A DNA stretch of 64,000 bases, taken from Streptomyces actuosus. GTDB taxonomy: Bacteria > Actinomycetota > Actinomycetes > Streptomycetales > Streptomycetaceae. The stretch spans positions 266,417 to 330,416 of the forward strand of contig NZ_JAFFZS010000005.1 of NCBI RefSeq assembly GCF_016921115.1, in the 5' to 3' direction. Positions within the stretch are counted from its first letter, which is position 1. Each line of letters starts with the position of its first letter. The notes beneath the pieces were generated by a model. That model searched no databases. It was not told the DNA's origin and worked only from the letters and a program-made list of their open reading frames with translations. Below, in pieces: positions 10,279 through 19,086 of this stretch. Made by a program: the position numbers and the translations under genes.

Positions 10279-11433
10279 TCAGGGGCGCGGCTTGGCGAGC
10301 ACCGCCCGCAGCTTCGGGGTGAACCGTTCCTCCACGAACCGGTTCAGGAGCCGGGCCAGCACCAGCATGGCGGCGACCGTCAGCAGGAAGGTGGCGTAGG
10401 AGGGCAGGCCCAGTCCCCGGTGCAGGCCCTGGACGACGACCCAGCCGAGATGTTCGTGGACGAGGTAGAACGGGTACGTCAGGGCGCCCGCGACGGTCAG
10501 CCAGCGCCAGTTCGCCCAGTCCAGCCAGCCCAGCCCGATCGCGGCGACGGCGAGGAAGCCGAGCGTGACGACCAGGATGATCCCGTAGGCGCTGCGGTAC
10601 GAGAACTGGTCCGGCTGCGGGGGGTGCCAGTGGGTCTGCACCGCGACGTACTGGCCGATGAGCCAGTTGACCGCCACGATGCCCCACGCGTACGGGTCGG
10701 TGCGGTCCCGGTGCACCAGGTACAGCCCTACCCCCCCGATGAAGAACGGCGCGTACTCCGGCATGACCAGTTCGTCGAGCACCGGCTGGTGCAGCCCGCC
10801 CGCCATGGCCACCGCCAGCGTCCAGCAGGCGCAGAACATGACCACCCGGCGGCGGTCGGCGCCGGGCAGCACGATGCACAGCGCGAACAGGACGTAGAAG
10901 CGGACCTCGGCCCACAACGTCCAGCACACGCCGAGCACCCGGTGAGCTCCGAGCGGCAGTTGGAGCATCGAGAAGTTCAGCAGGGTCTCGGTCGGCGACA
11001 CCGTCGCGAAGGACAGGAACGGCAGCGCCATCACCACCGTCACCAGTACGATCGCCGCCCAGTAGGCGGGGAGCAGGCGGGCGGCGCGGGAGGCGAAGAA
11101 CGAGCGCAGCGGGCGGCCCCAGCCGCTCATGCAGATCACGAACCCGCTGATCACGAAGAAGATCTGCACGCCCAGGCTGCCGTAGGCGAACAGGCTGTGC
11201 AGCGTGGGGAACTGCAGGCGCGGGGAGGTTCCCCAGGCCCGGGTGACCTCGCCGCCCCGGCCGCCGTAGTGGTAGGCCGCCACCATCAGCGCCGCCACCA
11301 GCCGCAGCCCGTCCAGCGCGCGCAGCCGGGGCGCTCCGGCCCGGCCTCGCCGGGCCGGGCCGTCGGCCGGCGTCGGGGTACGCGCCACGGTGGCTGTGGG
11401 AGCGGTCCGGGTGTCCGCGGACGTGTCGGTCAC
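10279..11433 (-). CDS. acyltransferase family 3 (OafA-type) membrane protein
   Basis: Integral membrane enzyme that would add an acyl group, usually acetyl, to a surface sugar or lipid-linked glycan. The 384-residue product starts with a Thr/Ala/Pro-rich cytoplasmic stretch, then RLRALDGLRLVAALMVAAYHY with the conserved first-segment His, then LGVQIFFVISGFVI and about nine further membrane segments, ending in FVEERF(T)PKLR. GTG 11433 is the start. It is the last gene of a minus-strand group with a polysialyltransferase-like protein and a GT2 enzyme, so its substrate is probably the polymer made by this island. Confidence 0.85.
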   Translation of the reverse strand: MTDTSADTRTAPTATVARTPTPADGPARRGRAGAPRLRALDGLRLVAALMVAAYHYGGRGGEVTRAWGTSPRLQFPTLHSLFAYGSLGVQIFFVISGFVICMSGWGRPLRSFFASRAARLLPAYWAAIVLVTVVMALPFLSFATVSPTETLLNFSMLQLPLGAHRVLGVCWTLWAEVRFYVLFALCIVLPGADRRRVVMFCACWTLAVAMAGGLHQPVLDELVMPEYAPFFIGGVGLYLVHRDRTDPYAWGIVAVNWLIGQYVAVQTHWHPPQPDQFSYRSAYGIILVVTLGFLAVAAIGLGWLDWANWRWLTVAGALTYPFYLVHEHLGWVVVQGLHRGLGLPSYATFLLTVAAMLVLARLLNRFVEERFTPKLRAVLAKPRP

Positions 11434-11566
11434 AGCTTCCTCTCGACATGGTTCAGGCGGCGCTCGAAGCAGCGGTTCGATGCACGCTGGTCCGATCGCC
11501 GGACGGCCCGGGCCGACCGGAGGACTCTTCTCCCGGCCGCCCGGCGGAGTTCACCCGGGCGTCGAC

Positions 11567-12913
11567 TCAGCGTCCGCCCGTCCGCCGCAGCGACCGCGCA
11601 CGGCGCGCCACCCGGCGCACCGTCGCGTTGCGCGGGATGAACGCCAGTTGCGCGGGGAGGCCCCCGGGCAGACCCAGCGAGGCGAGGCGCCGTCGCTTGA
11701 AGTACCGCCAGGTGACGTCGTCCAGATCGCGTGTCAGATACCGCTCGGCCGCCGGGCGCAGCTCGGGATAGATCTTCGACTGCATGGCGTAGCCGACGGC
11801 CCGCAGCAGCTCGGTGAGGCCGCCGGCGTCGAGGCCCCGGCGCTGCTCGCGCACCGCGGCGTGGTCCGCCAGGTCGGGCAGCAGCGCGTCGACGACGGTC
11901 ACCGGCACGCGGTTGCTGTTCTCGTACGGCGTCAGCCGCTCCAGCAGCAGCCCGGTGCCGGTGCGGGCGACCGGCAGGCCGTACAGCGCCGAGGCGGTGA
12001 GCAGGGCGGTGGAGAAGCAGCCGACGACCAGCGCGGGACGCATCCGCTGGTACACGACCTCGGCCAGGACGGGGGTGTCGAGCACCGTGAGCTCGGCGCC
12101 GAGCCGCTCCGCCTCCTGCTCCAGCGCCCGCGACCAGCGGGCCGGTGCCGAGGGGTGCGGCTTGAACACCACTCGGGTGTGGCCGAGCCGGACGGCGCCG
12201 CGCAGCATCCGCACATGGAGGTCCTCCTCCTCGTCGCCGGTCAGGATGTCCAGCGCGGACAGGTACTGCCCGAGCAGCAGCGCCGGTTCCTCGACGGCGG
12301 GCAACGCGGCACCGGAGTCGCCCAGTTCGTCCAGGACCTTCAGGAACGCGTCCGTCGGCACGATCTCCGGCTCGACGCCGAACTCGGTGAGCAGCAGCGG
12401 CTTCAGCCCCGGCACCAGGTCGAGGTGGAGCACGCGCCGCACCCGGGTGCCGACCAGCGGGTCGATCTTGAAGCGGGTCGGGCCGTAGCTCATCAGGCCG
12501 TCCGCGTAGACGTCGACCGGCGTACCCCCGAAGACCTGGCAGATCGCGAGCGCCGGGTTGACCTGGATGGACTCCACCGCCAGCTCGACGCGGTCCTCGC
12601 CCAGGTCCCACAGCATCCGCAGGTACCGCTCCCACAGGATCTGGTCGTCGGGGCGCGGGCTCCAGCCGCTCGGGTGGAAGGGGGCGATCGCCTCGTTCCA
12701 CGACAGCACCCCGTCGAAGCGGTCCCTGAGGTGCTCGAAGGCCGGTGAGGCGTCGAAGGCGGGACTCAGCTCCGGGGCGGTGCCGTTGTTGCAGACCAGC
12801 AGCAGCCGCCGGTCCGCCGGAGCGAAACGGTCGGAGTCGAGCGCGGCGGCCAGCGTGGCGGCACCGTACAGGGTGGAGGCGCACAGTATCTGCGTGGTGC
12901 GGCGGCCGGTCAT
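11567..12913 (-). CDS. polysialyltransferase-family glycosyltransferase
   Basis: Likely transfers a nonulosonic acid (Kdn or sialic-like sugar) onto or along a wall glycan. The 448-residue protein carries the TQILCASTLYGAATLAAAL opening typical of the bacterial polysialyltransferase-related family, and the later motifs VVFKPHPSAP and VVGCFSTALLTASALYGLP, which correspond to the HP and S/T motifs that bind CMP-sugars in such enzymes. Its ATG overlaps the stop of the upstream GT2 gene (ATGA), so translation is coupled. Sugar specificity is inferred from the neighbouring NeuA and NeuB genes. Confidence 0.75.
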   Translation of the reverse strand: MTGRRTTQILCASTLYGAATLAAALDSDRFAPADRRLLLVCNNGTAPELSPAFDASPAFEHLRDRFDGVLSWNEAIAPFHPSGWSPRPDDQILWERYLRMLWDLGEDRVELAVESIQVNPALAICQVFGGTPVDVYADGLMSYGPTRFKIDPLVGTRVRRVLHLDLVPGLKPLLLTEFGVEPEIVPTDAFLKVLDELGDSGAALPAVEEPALLLGQYLSALDILTGDEEEDLHVRMLRGAVRLGHTRVVFKPHPSAPARWSRALEQEAERLGAELTVLDTPVLAEVVYQRMRPALVVGCFSTALLTASALYGLPVARTGTGLLLERLTPYENSNRVPVTVVDALLPDLADHAAVREQRRGLDAGGLTELLRAVGYAMQSKIYPELRPAAERYLTRDLDDVTWRYFKRRRLASLGLPGGLPAQLAFIPRNATVRRVARRARSLRRTGGR

Positions 12914-13887
12914 GCCACGGCCTCCGAGGCCGTCGAGGGCCGGCGGCGCAGCCGACGCAGCTGGGTGGCGCGGGCGATGTCCATGGAGTCCAGGGTGTCG
13001 TTGAGCAGGTCCTGCGGCATGCGGCGCAGGGCGGAGGCGCTCAGGGAACGGAGTCTGCGGGCCACCTGCGGTTCGAACTTGTCGATGGTCGCCAGATGGT
13101 GGCTGATGATGGCGCAGTAGGTGCGCACGGCCTTCGGCAGGAACCTGTCCGCGTCCGGGTCCTCGGCGGTCTCCGTGAGCACCCGGTCGAAGGAGCGGAC
13201 GAAGTCCAGCTGGCGTGTGTCGCCGATCTGCGTGAGCGAGGAGGTGACCCCGCGCCGGTAGAAGATGCCGAACTCGCTCGGCACCGCGAACGAACCGCCC
13301 TTGCGGTGCAGCGCCCAGATCCACGGCCGGTCCTCGGCCGTGCGCAGGTCCTCCGGGAAGTGCAGCAACCCCTCGTCGACCAGTCGGCGGTGATAGGCGC
13401 CGGCCCACGAGTACGGGTAGTCGACGGGGGTGGAGCGGTCCTCCGGGAGGATGACCGTGCGCGCGTCGACGACGGTGTCCCGCGGCCCGAACGGCACCCG
13501 GTGCAGGGTGCGCCGGCCCCCGGTGAACCGCACGTGGTCGGTGCGGACGAAATTGCAGCCCAGAGCCTCGATACAGTCGAGCAGTCGGCCGAAATAGCCC
13601 GGGGCGGCGAAGTCGTCGCCGTCCATGAATGTCAGATATTCGCCGCGTGCTGCGTCGATTCCCGTGTTGCGTGCACCGGAAACGCCGTTCTCGGTGCGCC
13701 GGATGAGAACCGCGCCCGGGAGTTCTCGTTCGGCACGGTCGAGGACGTCCCCGGTTCCGTCGGTCGACGCGTCGTCGACGAGGACGAACTCCACGTCCTC
13801 GCGGGCGTTGGCGCGCAGGGATCTGATGGCGTCCGGGGCGTAGGGCCGCACATTGTGGAACGGCACGATGACGGAGAGCTTGACCAC
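12910..13887 (-). CDS. glycosyltransferase family 2
   Basis: Cytoplasmic inverting glycosyltransferase using a nucleotide sugar. The 325 residues start KLSVIVPFHNV and show VDDASTDGT, SGARNTGIDAARGEYLTFMDGDD (DxD-like metal site at about residue 95) and EDRPWIWALH, the usual GT-A order. It is the first gene of the minus-strand glycopolymer group and is coupled to the polysialyltransferase-like gene by a four-base overlap. The start is GTG 13887; no clear ribosome site precedes it. It reads away from the plus-strand sugar genes across a shared 199-base regulatory gap. Confidence 0.88.
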   Translation of the reverse strand: MVKLSVIVPFHNVRPYAPDAIRSLRANAREDVEFVLVDDASTDGTGDVLDRAERELPGAVLIRRTENGVSGARNTGIDAARGEYLTFMDGDDFAAPGYFGRLLDCIEALGCNFVRTDHVRFTGGRRTLHRVPFGPRDTVVDARTVILPEDRSTPVDYPYSWAGAYHRRLVDEGLLHFPEDLRTAEDRPWIWALHRKGGSFAVPSEFGIFYRRGVTSSLTQIGDTRQLDFVRSFDRVLTETAEDPDADRFLPKAVRTYCAIISHHLATIDKFEPQVARRLRSLSASALRRMPQDLLNDTLDSMDIARATQLRRLRRRPSTASEAVA

Positions 13888-14086
13888 GCCGTCGACGTTA
13901 GACGGCGGGCCCCGGCCGCGTCTTGACCGCCGGCTTGATGAAGGGTGAACGCCACGTGGCGAAGCCGTGAATCAGGCTTTTTCTCGGCCGATTCGGTGGC
14001 CGATTCGCTGTTCGGCGGTGCTCTGTTCACCGTTTGTTGGATTCGGGTTGGGCGGAACCTAGAAATGCCTTCCTAGGTTTCTAGGC
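13888..14086. promoter_or_regulatory. divergent promoter region of the glycopolymer island
   Basis: AT-richer 199-base gap between two divergent gene groups. On the plus strand TTGGAT and TAGAAA are separated by 17 bases just before the start at 14087, and the inverted repeat CCTAGAAA (14058-14065) and TTTCTAGG (14078-14085) covers the -10 and the start region. This repeat could be an operator or a leader hairpin. Confidence 0.45.
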
Positions 14087-15415
14087 GTGCCAGAAAGTGC
14101 AACCAAGCCCCTGCGGGCGGTCGTTCTCGCGGATTCCGACACCCGGTGGAAATGGGGCGCGCTCACCGCGCAGCGCCTGACCGCGGGCGGGGATCTGCGT
14201 CTGGACGGCCTCCTTCTGCGCGGCCGAGCCACCCCGACCGCCCGTCAGCTCGGGGAGGTCGGCGTCCGCGCCGACTCCCTGCGCGAGGTGACCGCCGCCG
14301 AGTTCCTGCGCGTGATGAGCGAGGAAGCCTGCGACGTCCTCGTCCTCGCCCTGGTCGGCGGCGGTGTGCAGGCGATGCTGCACGGGCTGCGGCAGGCCTG
14401 GCAGGGCCGTGAACGGCGGCCCGTGGTCGTCACCGGCTACGTCGGCGTCGTGTACGAGAAGCTCGCCGACGGCCTGCTGCTGCGGCACGGCGCGGACCTC
14501 GTCCTCGCCAACTCCCGCCAGGACGCCGAGCGTTTCCGCGGCGTGTACGAAGGGGTGGGCGCCGACGCCTCGGCGGTCACCGAGGTCGCGCTGCCCTTCC
14601 TCGGCGGCAGCCCCTACACCGGCGCGCACGAACCCCGGACCGTGGTCTTCGCCGCCCAGCCCTCGGTGCCCGGGACCCGCACGGACCGGGCGTACCTGCT
14701 CGACCGGCTGATCCGGCACGCGCGTCTGCACCCGGAGCGGGAGGTCCTGCTCAAGCTGCGCTCCAGGCCCGGTGAGCACACCACGCACCTGGAGGAGCTG
14801 CCCTACCAGAAGCTCGTCCGGAGGGCCGGCGACCTGCCGCCCAACCTCCGCCTGGTCTACGGGAACATGGGCGAGGTCCTGGACCGCACCGACCTGCTGG
14901 TGACGGTGAGTTCGACGGCGGCCCTGGAGTCCCTGCACCGCCGCGTCCCGACCGCCGTCCTCACCGACCTCGGCATCCGGGAGACGCTCGGCAACCACCA
15001 CTTCGTCGGCTCCGGCTGCCTCGCCTCCTGGGACCAGCTGGACGCCGGGCACCGGCCCGAGCCGGACCCGCGGTGGGTGGCCCGCCAGGGCGTCGCGGCC
15101 GGGGAACCCGGCACCGGGCCGGGCTCGTACGACGCCGCGTTCGACGCCGCCCGCGCCCGCATCGCCGCACTGCTCGCGGCCGACGGCCTGCCGCCCCTGG
15201 CCCCCTACTACACGACCGCGACGGCGCCCGGCTATCTGCCCGGCATCCTCGCCCGCCACCACCTCGCCCCCGACGGCACCCCGCTGCCGGGCGCCCCGGC
15301 CGCGGGCGGGGAGCCCGGTCCCGTGCGGCAGATCGTCCGCCGCGCGGCCCGCGGCGCCTACCGGCACGGAGTGCAGCGCGTGGCGCCCGTCATCCGGCGG
15401 ATGGGGGAGCTGTGA
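14087..15415 (+). CDS. DUF6716-type putative glycosyltransferase
   Basis: Probable soluble glycosyltransferase of the glycopolymer island. The 442-residue protein has a GT-B-like layout: an N-terminal half with VVVTGYVGVVYEKLADGLLLRHGADLVLANSRQD and a C-terminal half with LVTVSSTAALESLHRRVPTAVLTDLG, similar in placement to the CMP-sugar motif of polysialyltransferases. From memory this fits the DUF6716 glycosyltransferase group seen beside NeuA/NeuB genes in actinobacteria. It starts at GTG 14087 with no obvious ribosome site, inside an inverted repeat. It is first in a plus-strand group with the NeuA-fusion, NeuB and a second sialyltransferase-like gene. Confidence 0.7.
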   Translation: MPESATKPLRAVVLADSDTRWKWGALTAQRLTAGGDLRLDGLLLRGRATPTARQLGEVGVRADSLREVTAAEFLRVMSEEACDVLVLALVGGGVQAMLHGLRQAWQGRERRPVVVTGYVGVVYEKLADGLLLRHGADLVLANSRQDAERFRGVYEGVGADASAVTEVALPFLGGSPYTGAHEPRTVVFAAQPSVPGTRTDRAYLLDRLIRHARLHPEREVLLKLRSRPGEHTTHLEELPYQKLVRRAGDLPPNLRLVYGNMGEVLDRTDLLVTVSSTAALESLHRRVPTAVLTDLGIRETLGNHHFVGSGCLASWDQLDAGHRPEPDPRWVARQGVAAGEPGTGPGSYDAAFDAARARIAALLAADGLPPLAPYYTTATAPGYLPGILARHHLAPDGTPLPGAPAAGGEPGPVRQIVRRAARGAYRHGVQRVAPVIRRMGEL

Positions 15416-15447
15416 GCCACCCGAACCCACGTCAAGGAGCTGAGACC

Positions 15448-16815
15448 ATGTCCGATCCCACGACGGGCGGCGGCGCTTCGGTGCGCCGCGTGCTCGCGGT
15501 GATCCCCGCACGCGGAGGCTCCAAGGGCGTACCCGCGAAGAACCTCGCCCCCGTCGGCGGCATCCCGCTGGTGGCCCGGGCGGTGCGCGAGTGCCGTGCC
15601 GCGCGGCTGGTCACCGACGTCGTGGTCTCCACCGACGACCGCGCCGTCGCCGTCGCCGCCCGCGAGGCCGGAGCCGAGGTGGTGCTGCGGCCCGCCGCGC
15701 TCTCCGGCGACACCGCGACCTCCGAGACGGCCGTCCTGCACGCCCTGGACGCCCACGAGGCGCTGCACGGTGCCGCGGTGGACGTGGTGCTGCTGGTGCA
15801 GTGCACCAGCCCCTTCCTCGCCCGTGAGGACGTCGACGGCGTCGCCGCCGCCGTCGTCGACGGCGCGGACAGCGCGGTGACCGTGGCCCCCTTCCACGGC
15901 TTCCTCTGGCGCGACGCGGACGACGCCCTCGCAGCCGCCGGCACGGTCGCCGAGGCCGACGCGGCCGTCGGCGGCGGGTACGGCGTCAACCACGACCGGT
16001 CCGTCCGCCCGCGCCGTCAGGACCGCCCCCAGGACCTGCTGGAGACCGGGGCCGCCTACGCCATGGAGGCCGCCGGCTTCCGCAAGCACCGGCACCGCTT
16101 CTTCGGCCGCACGGAACTGGTCCGCACCGACCCCGCCCGCGTCCTGGAGATCGACGACCCGCACGACCTGGCCCGCGCACGGGCCCTGGCACCGCTGTAC
16201 GACGCCGGCCCCGTCGAGGCCCCCGACCCGGCCCCGGTGGGCCGGACCGCCGCCGGCGCCCGGCCCACCGCCGACGACATCGACGCGGTCGTCCTCGACT
16301 TCGACGGCACCCAGACCGACGACCGGGTGCTGATCGACGCCGACGGGCGGGAGTTCGTCACCGTGCACCGCGGCGACGGCCTCGGGATCGCGGCCCTGCG
16401 CAGGAGCGGGCTGCGGATGCTGATCCTGTCCACGGAGCAGAACCCGGTCGTCGCCGCCCGCGCCCGCAAACTCCGGATCCCCGTGTTGCACGGCATCGAC
16501 CGCAAGGACCTGGCACTGAAGCAGTGGTGCGAGGAACAGGGCGTCGCGCCGGAGCGCGTGCTCTACGTCGGCAACGACGTCAACGACCTCCCGTGCTTCT
16601 CCCTCGCCGGCTGGCCCGTGGCGGTGGCCGGCGCCCACGACGCCGTCACCGACGCCGCCCGCGCGGTCACCACCGTCCGCGGCGGCGAGGGCGCGATCCG
16701 GGAGATCGCCGGCTGGATCCTCGGCCCCCGTCTCGGCGCCCCCGCCGGCCCCACCGAACCCGTCCCGCCCACCCACCCCACCGACACGTCCCCCAGCACG
16801 TCCCCCAGCACGTAA
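15448..16815 (+). CDS. bifunctional CMP-nonulosonate cytidylyltransferase / HAD phosphatase (NeuA-KdsC fusion)
   Basis: Residues about 14-250 are an acylneuraminate cytidylyltransferase, with the CTP-binding AVIPARGGSKGVPAKNL and later QCTSPFL. Residues about 275-430 are a HAD phosphatase of KdsC type, with DFDGTQTD (D284, D286), LSTEQNP and GNDVNDLPCF. It would dephosphorylate a 9-phosphate (as in Kdn or sialate synthesis) and activate the sugar with CTP in one chain, like fused enzymes known elsewhere. AAGGAGC seven bases before ATG 15448 sets the start. The tail is a Pro/Thr/Ser-rich repeat. It lies immediately before neuB, and together they make the activated donor for the flanking transferases. 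Confidence 0.88.
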   Translation: MSDPTTGGGASVRRVLAVIPARGGSKGVPAKNLAPVGGIPLVARAVRECRAARLVTDVVVSTDDRAVAVAAREAGAEVVLRPAALSGDTATSETAVLHALDAHEALHGAAVDVVLLVQCTSPFLAREDVDGVAAAVVDGADSAVTVAPFHGFLWRDADDALAAAGTVAEADAAVGGGYGVNHDRSVRPRRQDRPQDLLETGAAYAMEAAGFRKHRHRFFGRTELVRTDPARVLEIDDPHDLARARALAPLYDAGPVEAPDPAPVGRTAAGARPTADDIDAVVLDFDGTQTDDRVLIDADGREFVTVHRGDGLGIAALRRSGLRMLILSTEQNPVVAARARKLRIPVLHGIDRKDLALKQWCEEQGVAPERVLYVGNDVNDLPCFSLAGWPVAVAGAHDAVTDAARAVTTVRGGEGAIREIAGWILGPRLGAPAGPTEPVPPTHPTDTSPSTSPST

Positions 16816-16829
16816 GGACATCCCCTGCC

Positions 16830-17768
16830 ATGAACACCAACTTCCGTCTGCGCACCCTCGGTCCGCGCGAGGTCGGCCCCGGCGCCCCCGTCTACATCAC
16901 GGGTGAGATCGGCATCAACCACAACGGCGACCTCGACAACGCCTTCAAGTTGATCGACGCGGCCGCCGAGGCCGGCTGCGACGCGGTGAAGTTCCAGAAG
17001 CGCACTCCCGAGATCTGCACCCCGCGCGACCAGTGGGACATCGAGCGGGACACCCCCTGGGGCCGGATGACCTACATCGACTACCGGCACCGGGTGGAGT
17101 TCGGCGAGGACGAGTACCGCCGCATCGACGCGTACTGCAAGGAGAAGGGCGTCGCCTGGTTCGCCTCCCCGTGGGACACCGAGGCCGTCGCCTTCCTGGA
17201 GAAGTTCGACGTCCCCGCCCACAAGGTGGCCTCCGCCTCCCTGACCGACGACGAGCTGCTGCGCGCCCTGCGCGCGACCGGCCGAACGATCATCCTCTCC
17301 ACCGGCATGTCGACGCCGAAGCAGATCCGCCACGCGGTCGAGGTCCTGGGCAGCGACAACATCGTCCTCTGCCACGCCACCTCCACCTACCCGGCCAAGG
17401 CCGACGAGCTGAACCTCCGTGTGATCAACACGCTGGAGAAGGAGTACCCGAACGTCCCGATCGGCTACTCCGGCCACGAGACCGGCCTGCAGACCACCCT
17501 CGCGGCCGTCGCGCTCGGCGCCGCGTTCGTCGAGCGCCACATCACCCTCGACCGCGCGATGTGGGGCTCCGACCAGGCCGCCTCCGTCGAGCCGCAGGGC
17601 CTGGCCCGTCTGGTCCGCGACATCCGCACCATCGAGGCCTCTCTCGGTGACGGCGTCAAGAAGGTCTACGACTCCGAGCTCGCCCCCATGAAGAAGCTGC
17701 GCCGCGTCGCCGGTGTCGTCGCCGAGGCGGAGATCGCCGCGGCGGCCGGCGAGCCGGTCGCGGTCTGA
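16830..17768 (+). CDS. NeuB-family nonulosonic acid synthase (Kdn/sialate synthase), SAF domain absent
   Basis: Condenses phosphoenolpyruvate with a hexose or N-acyl-hexosamine (often its 6-phosphate) to give a nine-carbon 2-keto acid. The 312 residues cover the NeuB TIM barrel: TGEIGINHNGDLDNAF, DAVKFQKRTPE, ASLTDDELLRAL, STGMSTPKQI, CHATSTYPAKADELNL, GYSGHETGL, FVERHITLDRAMWGSDQAASVEP. The usual C-terminal antifreeze-like SAF domain is missing; the protein ends soon after the barrel, so it is about 30-40 residues short of typical NeuB. Together with the phosphatase fused to the upstream gene this favours a Kdn-type product, as reported for the teichulosonic acid of related streptomycetes; that is inference. 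Confidence 0.88.
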   Translation: MNTNFRLRTLGPREVGPGAPVYITGEIGINHNGDLDNAFKLIDAAAEAGCDAVKFQKRTPEICTPRDQWDIERDTPWGRMTYIDYRHRVEFGEDEYRRIDAYCKEKGVAWFASPWDTEAVAFLEKFDVPAHKVASASLTDDELLRALRATGRTIILSTGMSTPKQIRHAVEVLGSDNIVLCHATSTYPAKADELNLRVINTLEKEYPNVPIGYSGHETGLQTTLAAVALGAAFVERHITLDRAMWGSDQAASVEPQGLARLVRDIRTIEASLGDGVKKVYDSELAPMKKLRRVAGVVAEAEIAAAAGEPVAV

Positions 17769-17813
17769 CGCCGAGCGCTCGCACAGAGCCGATCACGGGA
17801 CGGTCGTACGACG

Positions 17814-18902
17814 ATGAGCCCCCGCGCCGGCACCGCCGGCCACCCCCACACCCTCGCGTTCGTCGAGAGCCCGGTGCAGTTGCTGAACGTACTGGAGTGG
17901 GCGCACGCGCACCCGCCGCGCACGCCCGGGGCCCCCGGCGCGGGGCTCACCCTCGTCGTCCTGTCCCCGACCGACCCGATGACCCGCGGCCAGTTGCGCC
18001 GGATGGCCGAGTTGGCCCGCGAGGAGGGCCACGAGGTCCGCTGGGAGGAGGCCCGCGGCGGTGCCACCGCCCCCTTCCACACGATCGGCGGCCTCGCCGG
18101 GACCCTCCGGCACGCGCAGCGCGTGGTCCTGGGCGACCCGTTCTCCCGCTACGTCCAGCTGCTGCTGACCATCACCCGCGCCCGCGAACTGGTCGTCGTC
18201 GACGACGGCACGGCCACCATGGAGTTCGTCGCCCAGCTGGCCCGCGGCGAGCGCCTGGTCCGCTGGCACCGCAGGGGCGGCCGTCCGGGCCCGCGGGACC
18301 TCCTCTTCGCCCCCGTCACCTCCTCCGCCCGCCGCCGCCTCACCCCGAACGCGCACCGCAGCGTCGAGGTGTTCTCCGCGATGCCCGTGCAGGACAGGCC
18401 GGAGGGCGTCACCCTCACCCGCAACGACTTCGCCTGGACCCGGGCCCGCTTCGGCCCGCCCCGCATCAGCAGGGGAGCGGACCTGGTCGGGACGTCCCTG
18501 GTGGAGACCGGCGTCGTCGACGGCGACCGCTATCTGACGGCGGTCCGGTCCCTGGCCCGTGCCCACGGCGCCACCCGCTACTTCGCCCACCGCCGCGAGA
18601 GCGCCGACAAGCTCCACCGCCTGGCCGGCGAGACCGGCCTGGAGATCGTCCGCCCCGACCTCCCCCTGGAACTGATCGCACGCCGCGGTCCCATCGGCCG
18701 CACCGTCCTCAGCTTCCCCTCCACGGTCGTCCACACCCTCCCGCTCGCCCTGGCCGGCACCGGGGTCCGCATAGCCGTCTGCGACATCGACCCGGCCTGG
18801 CTCACCCGGAACGCCTCCCCGCGCGCGCAGGGCTTCCTCTCCGGGGTGACGGGGTCCGCCCGGGACGTCCACCGGCTGGCGGCGGTGAGCCGGGCCCTGT
18901 GA
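17814..18902 (+). CDS. sialyltransferase/polysialyltransferase-like protein (GT52-like)
   Basis: Last gene of the plus-strand glycopolymer group. The 362 residues open with TLAFVESPVQLLNVLEW, contain VVVDDGTATMEF in the middle, and YFAHRRESADKL and SFPSTVVHTLPLALAGTG in the C-terminal half. This is the order seen in GT52 and related CMP-sugar transferases (donor-binding His region, then a Ser/Thr motif). It would add the activated nonulosonate to an acceptor, complementing the polysialyltransferase-like gene at 11567. ATG 17814 is the start; the ribosome site is weak. The assignment is by motif order, not by a clear signature. Confidence 0.65.
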   Translation: MSPRAGTAGHPHTLAFVESPVQLLNVLEWAHAHPPRTPGAPGAGLTLVVLSPTDPMTRGQLRRMAELAREEGHEVRWEEARGGATAPFHTIGGLAGTLRHAQRVVLGDPFSRYVQLLLTITRARELVVVDDGTATMEFVAQLARGERLVRWHRRGGRPGPRDLLFAPVTSSARRRLTPNAHRSVEVFSAMPVQDRPEGVTLTRNDFAWTRARFGPPRISRGADLVGTSLVETGVVDGDRYLTAVRSLARAHGATRYFAHRRESADKLHRLAGETGLEIVRPDLPLELIARRGPIGRTVLSFPSTVVHTLPLALAGTGVRIAVCDIDPAWLTRNASPRAQGFLSGVTGSARDVHRLAAVSRAL

Positions 18903-19086
18903 GGCCTTGGGCGACCTCCGGCCACCCCGTCTGCCGGCCGCGGAGGAGCCGGGGAAGGCGCCCCGGAACAGGGGGCCCCGGAAACACCGGAGACACCGGA
19001 AACAAGGGAGGCCCAGGAACAAGCGAGGCCCCGTTCCGGCGAGCCGCCGCCCGGAGAGGCGCCGGTCCCGGCTGCGATCCGCCGCG

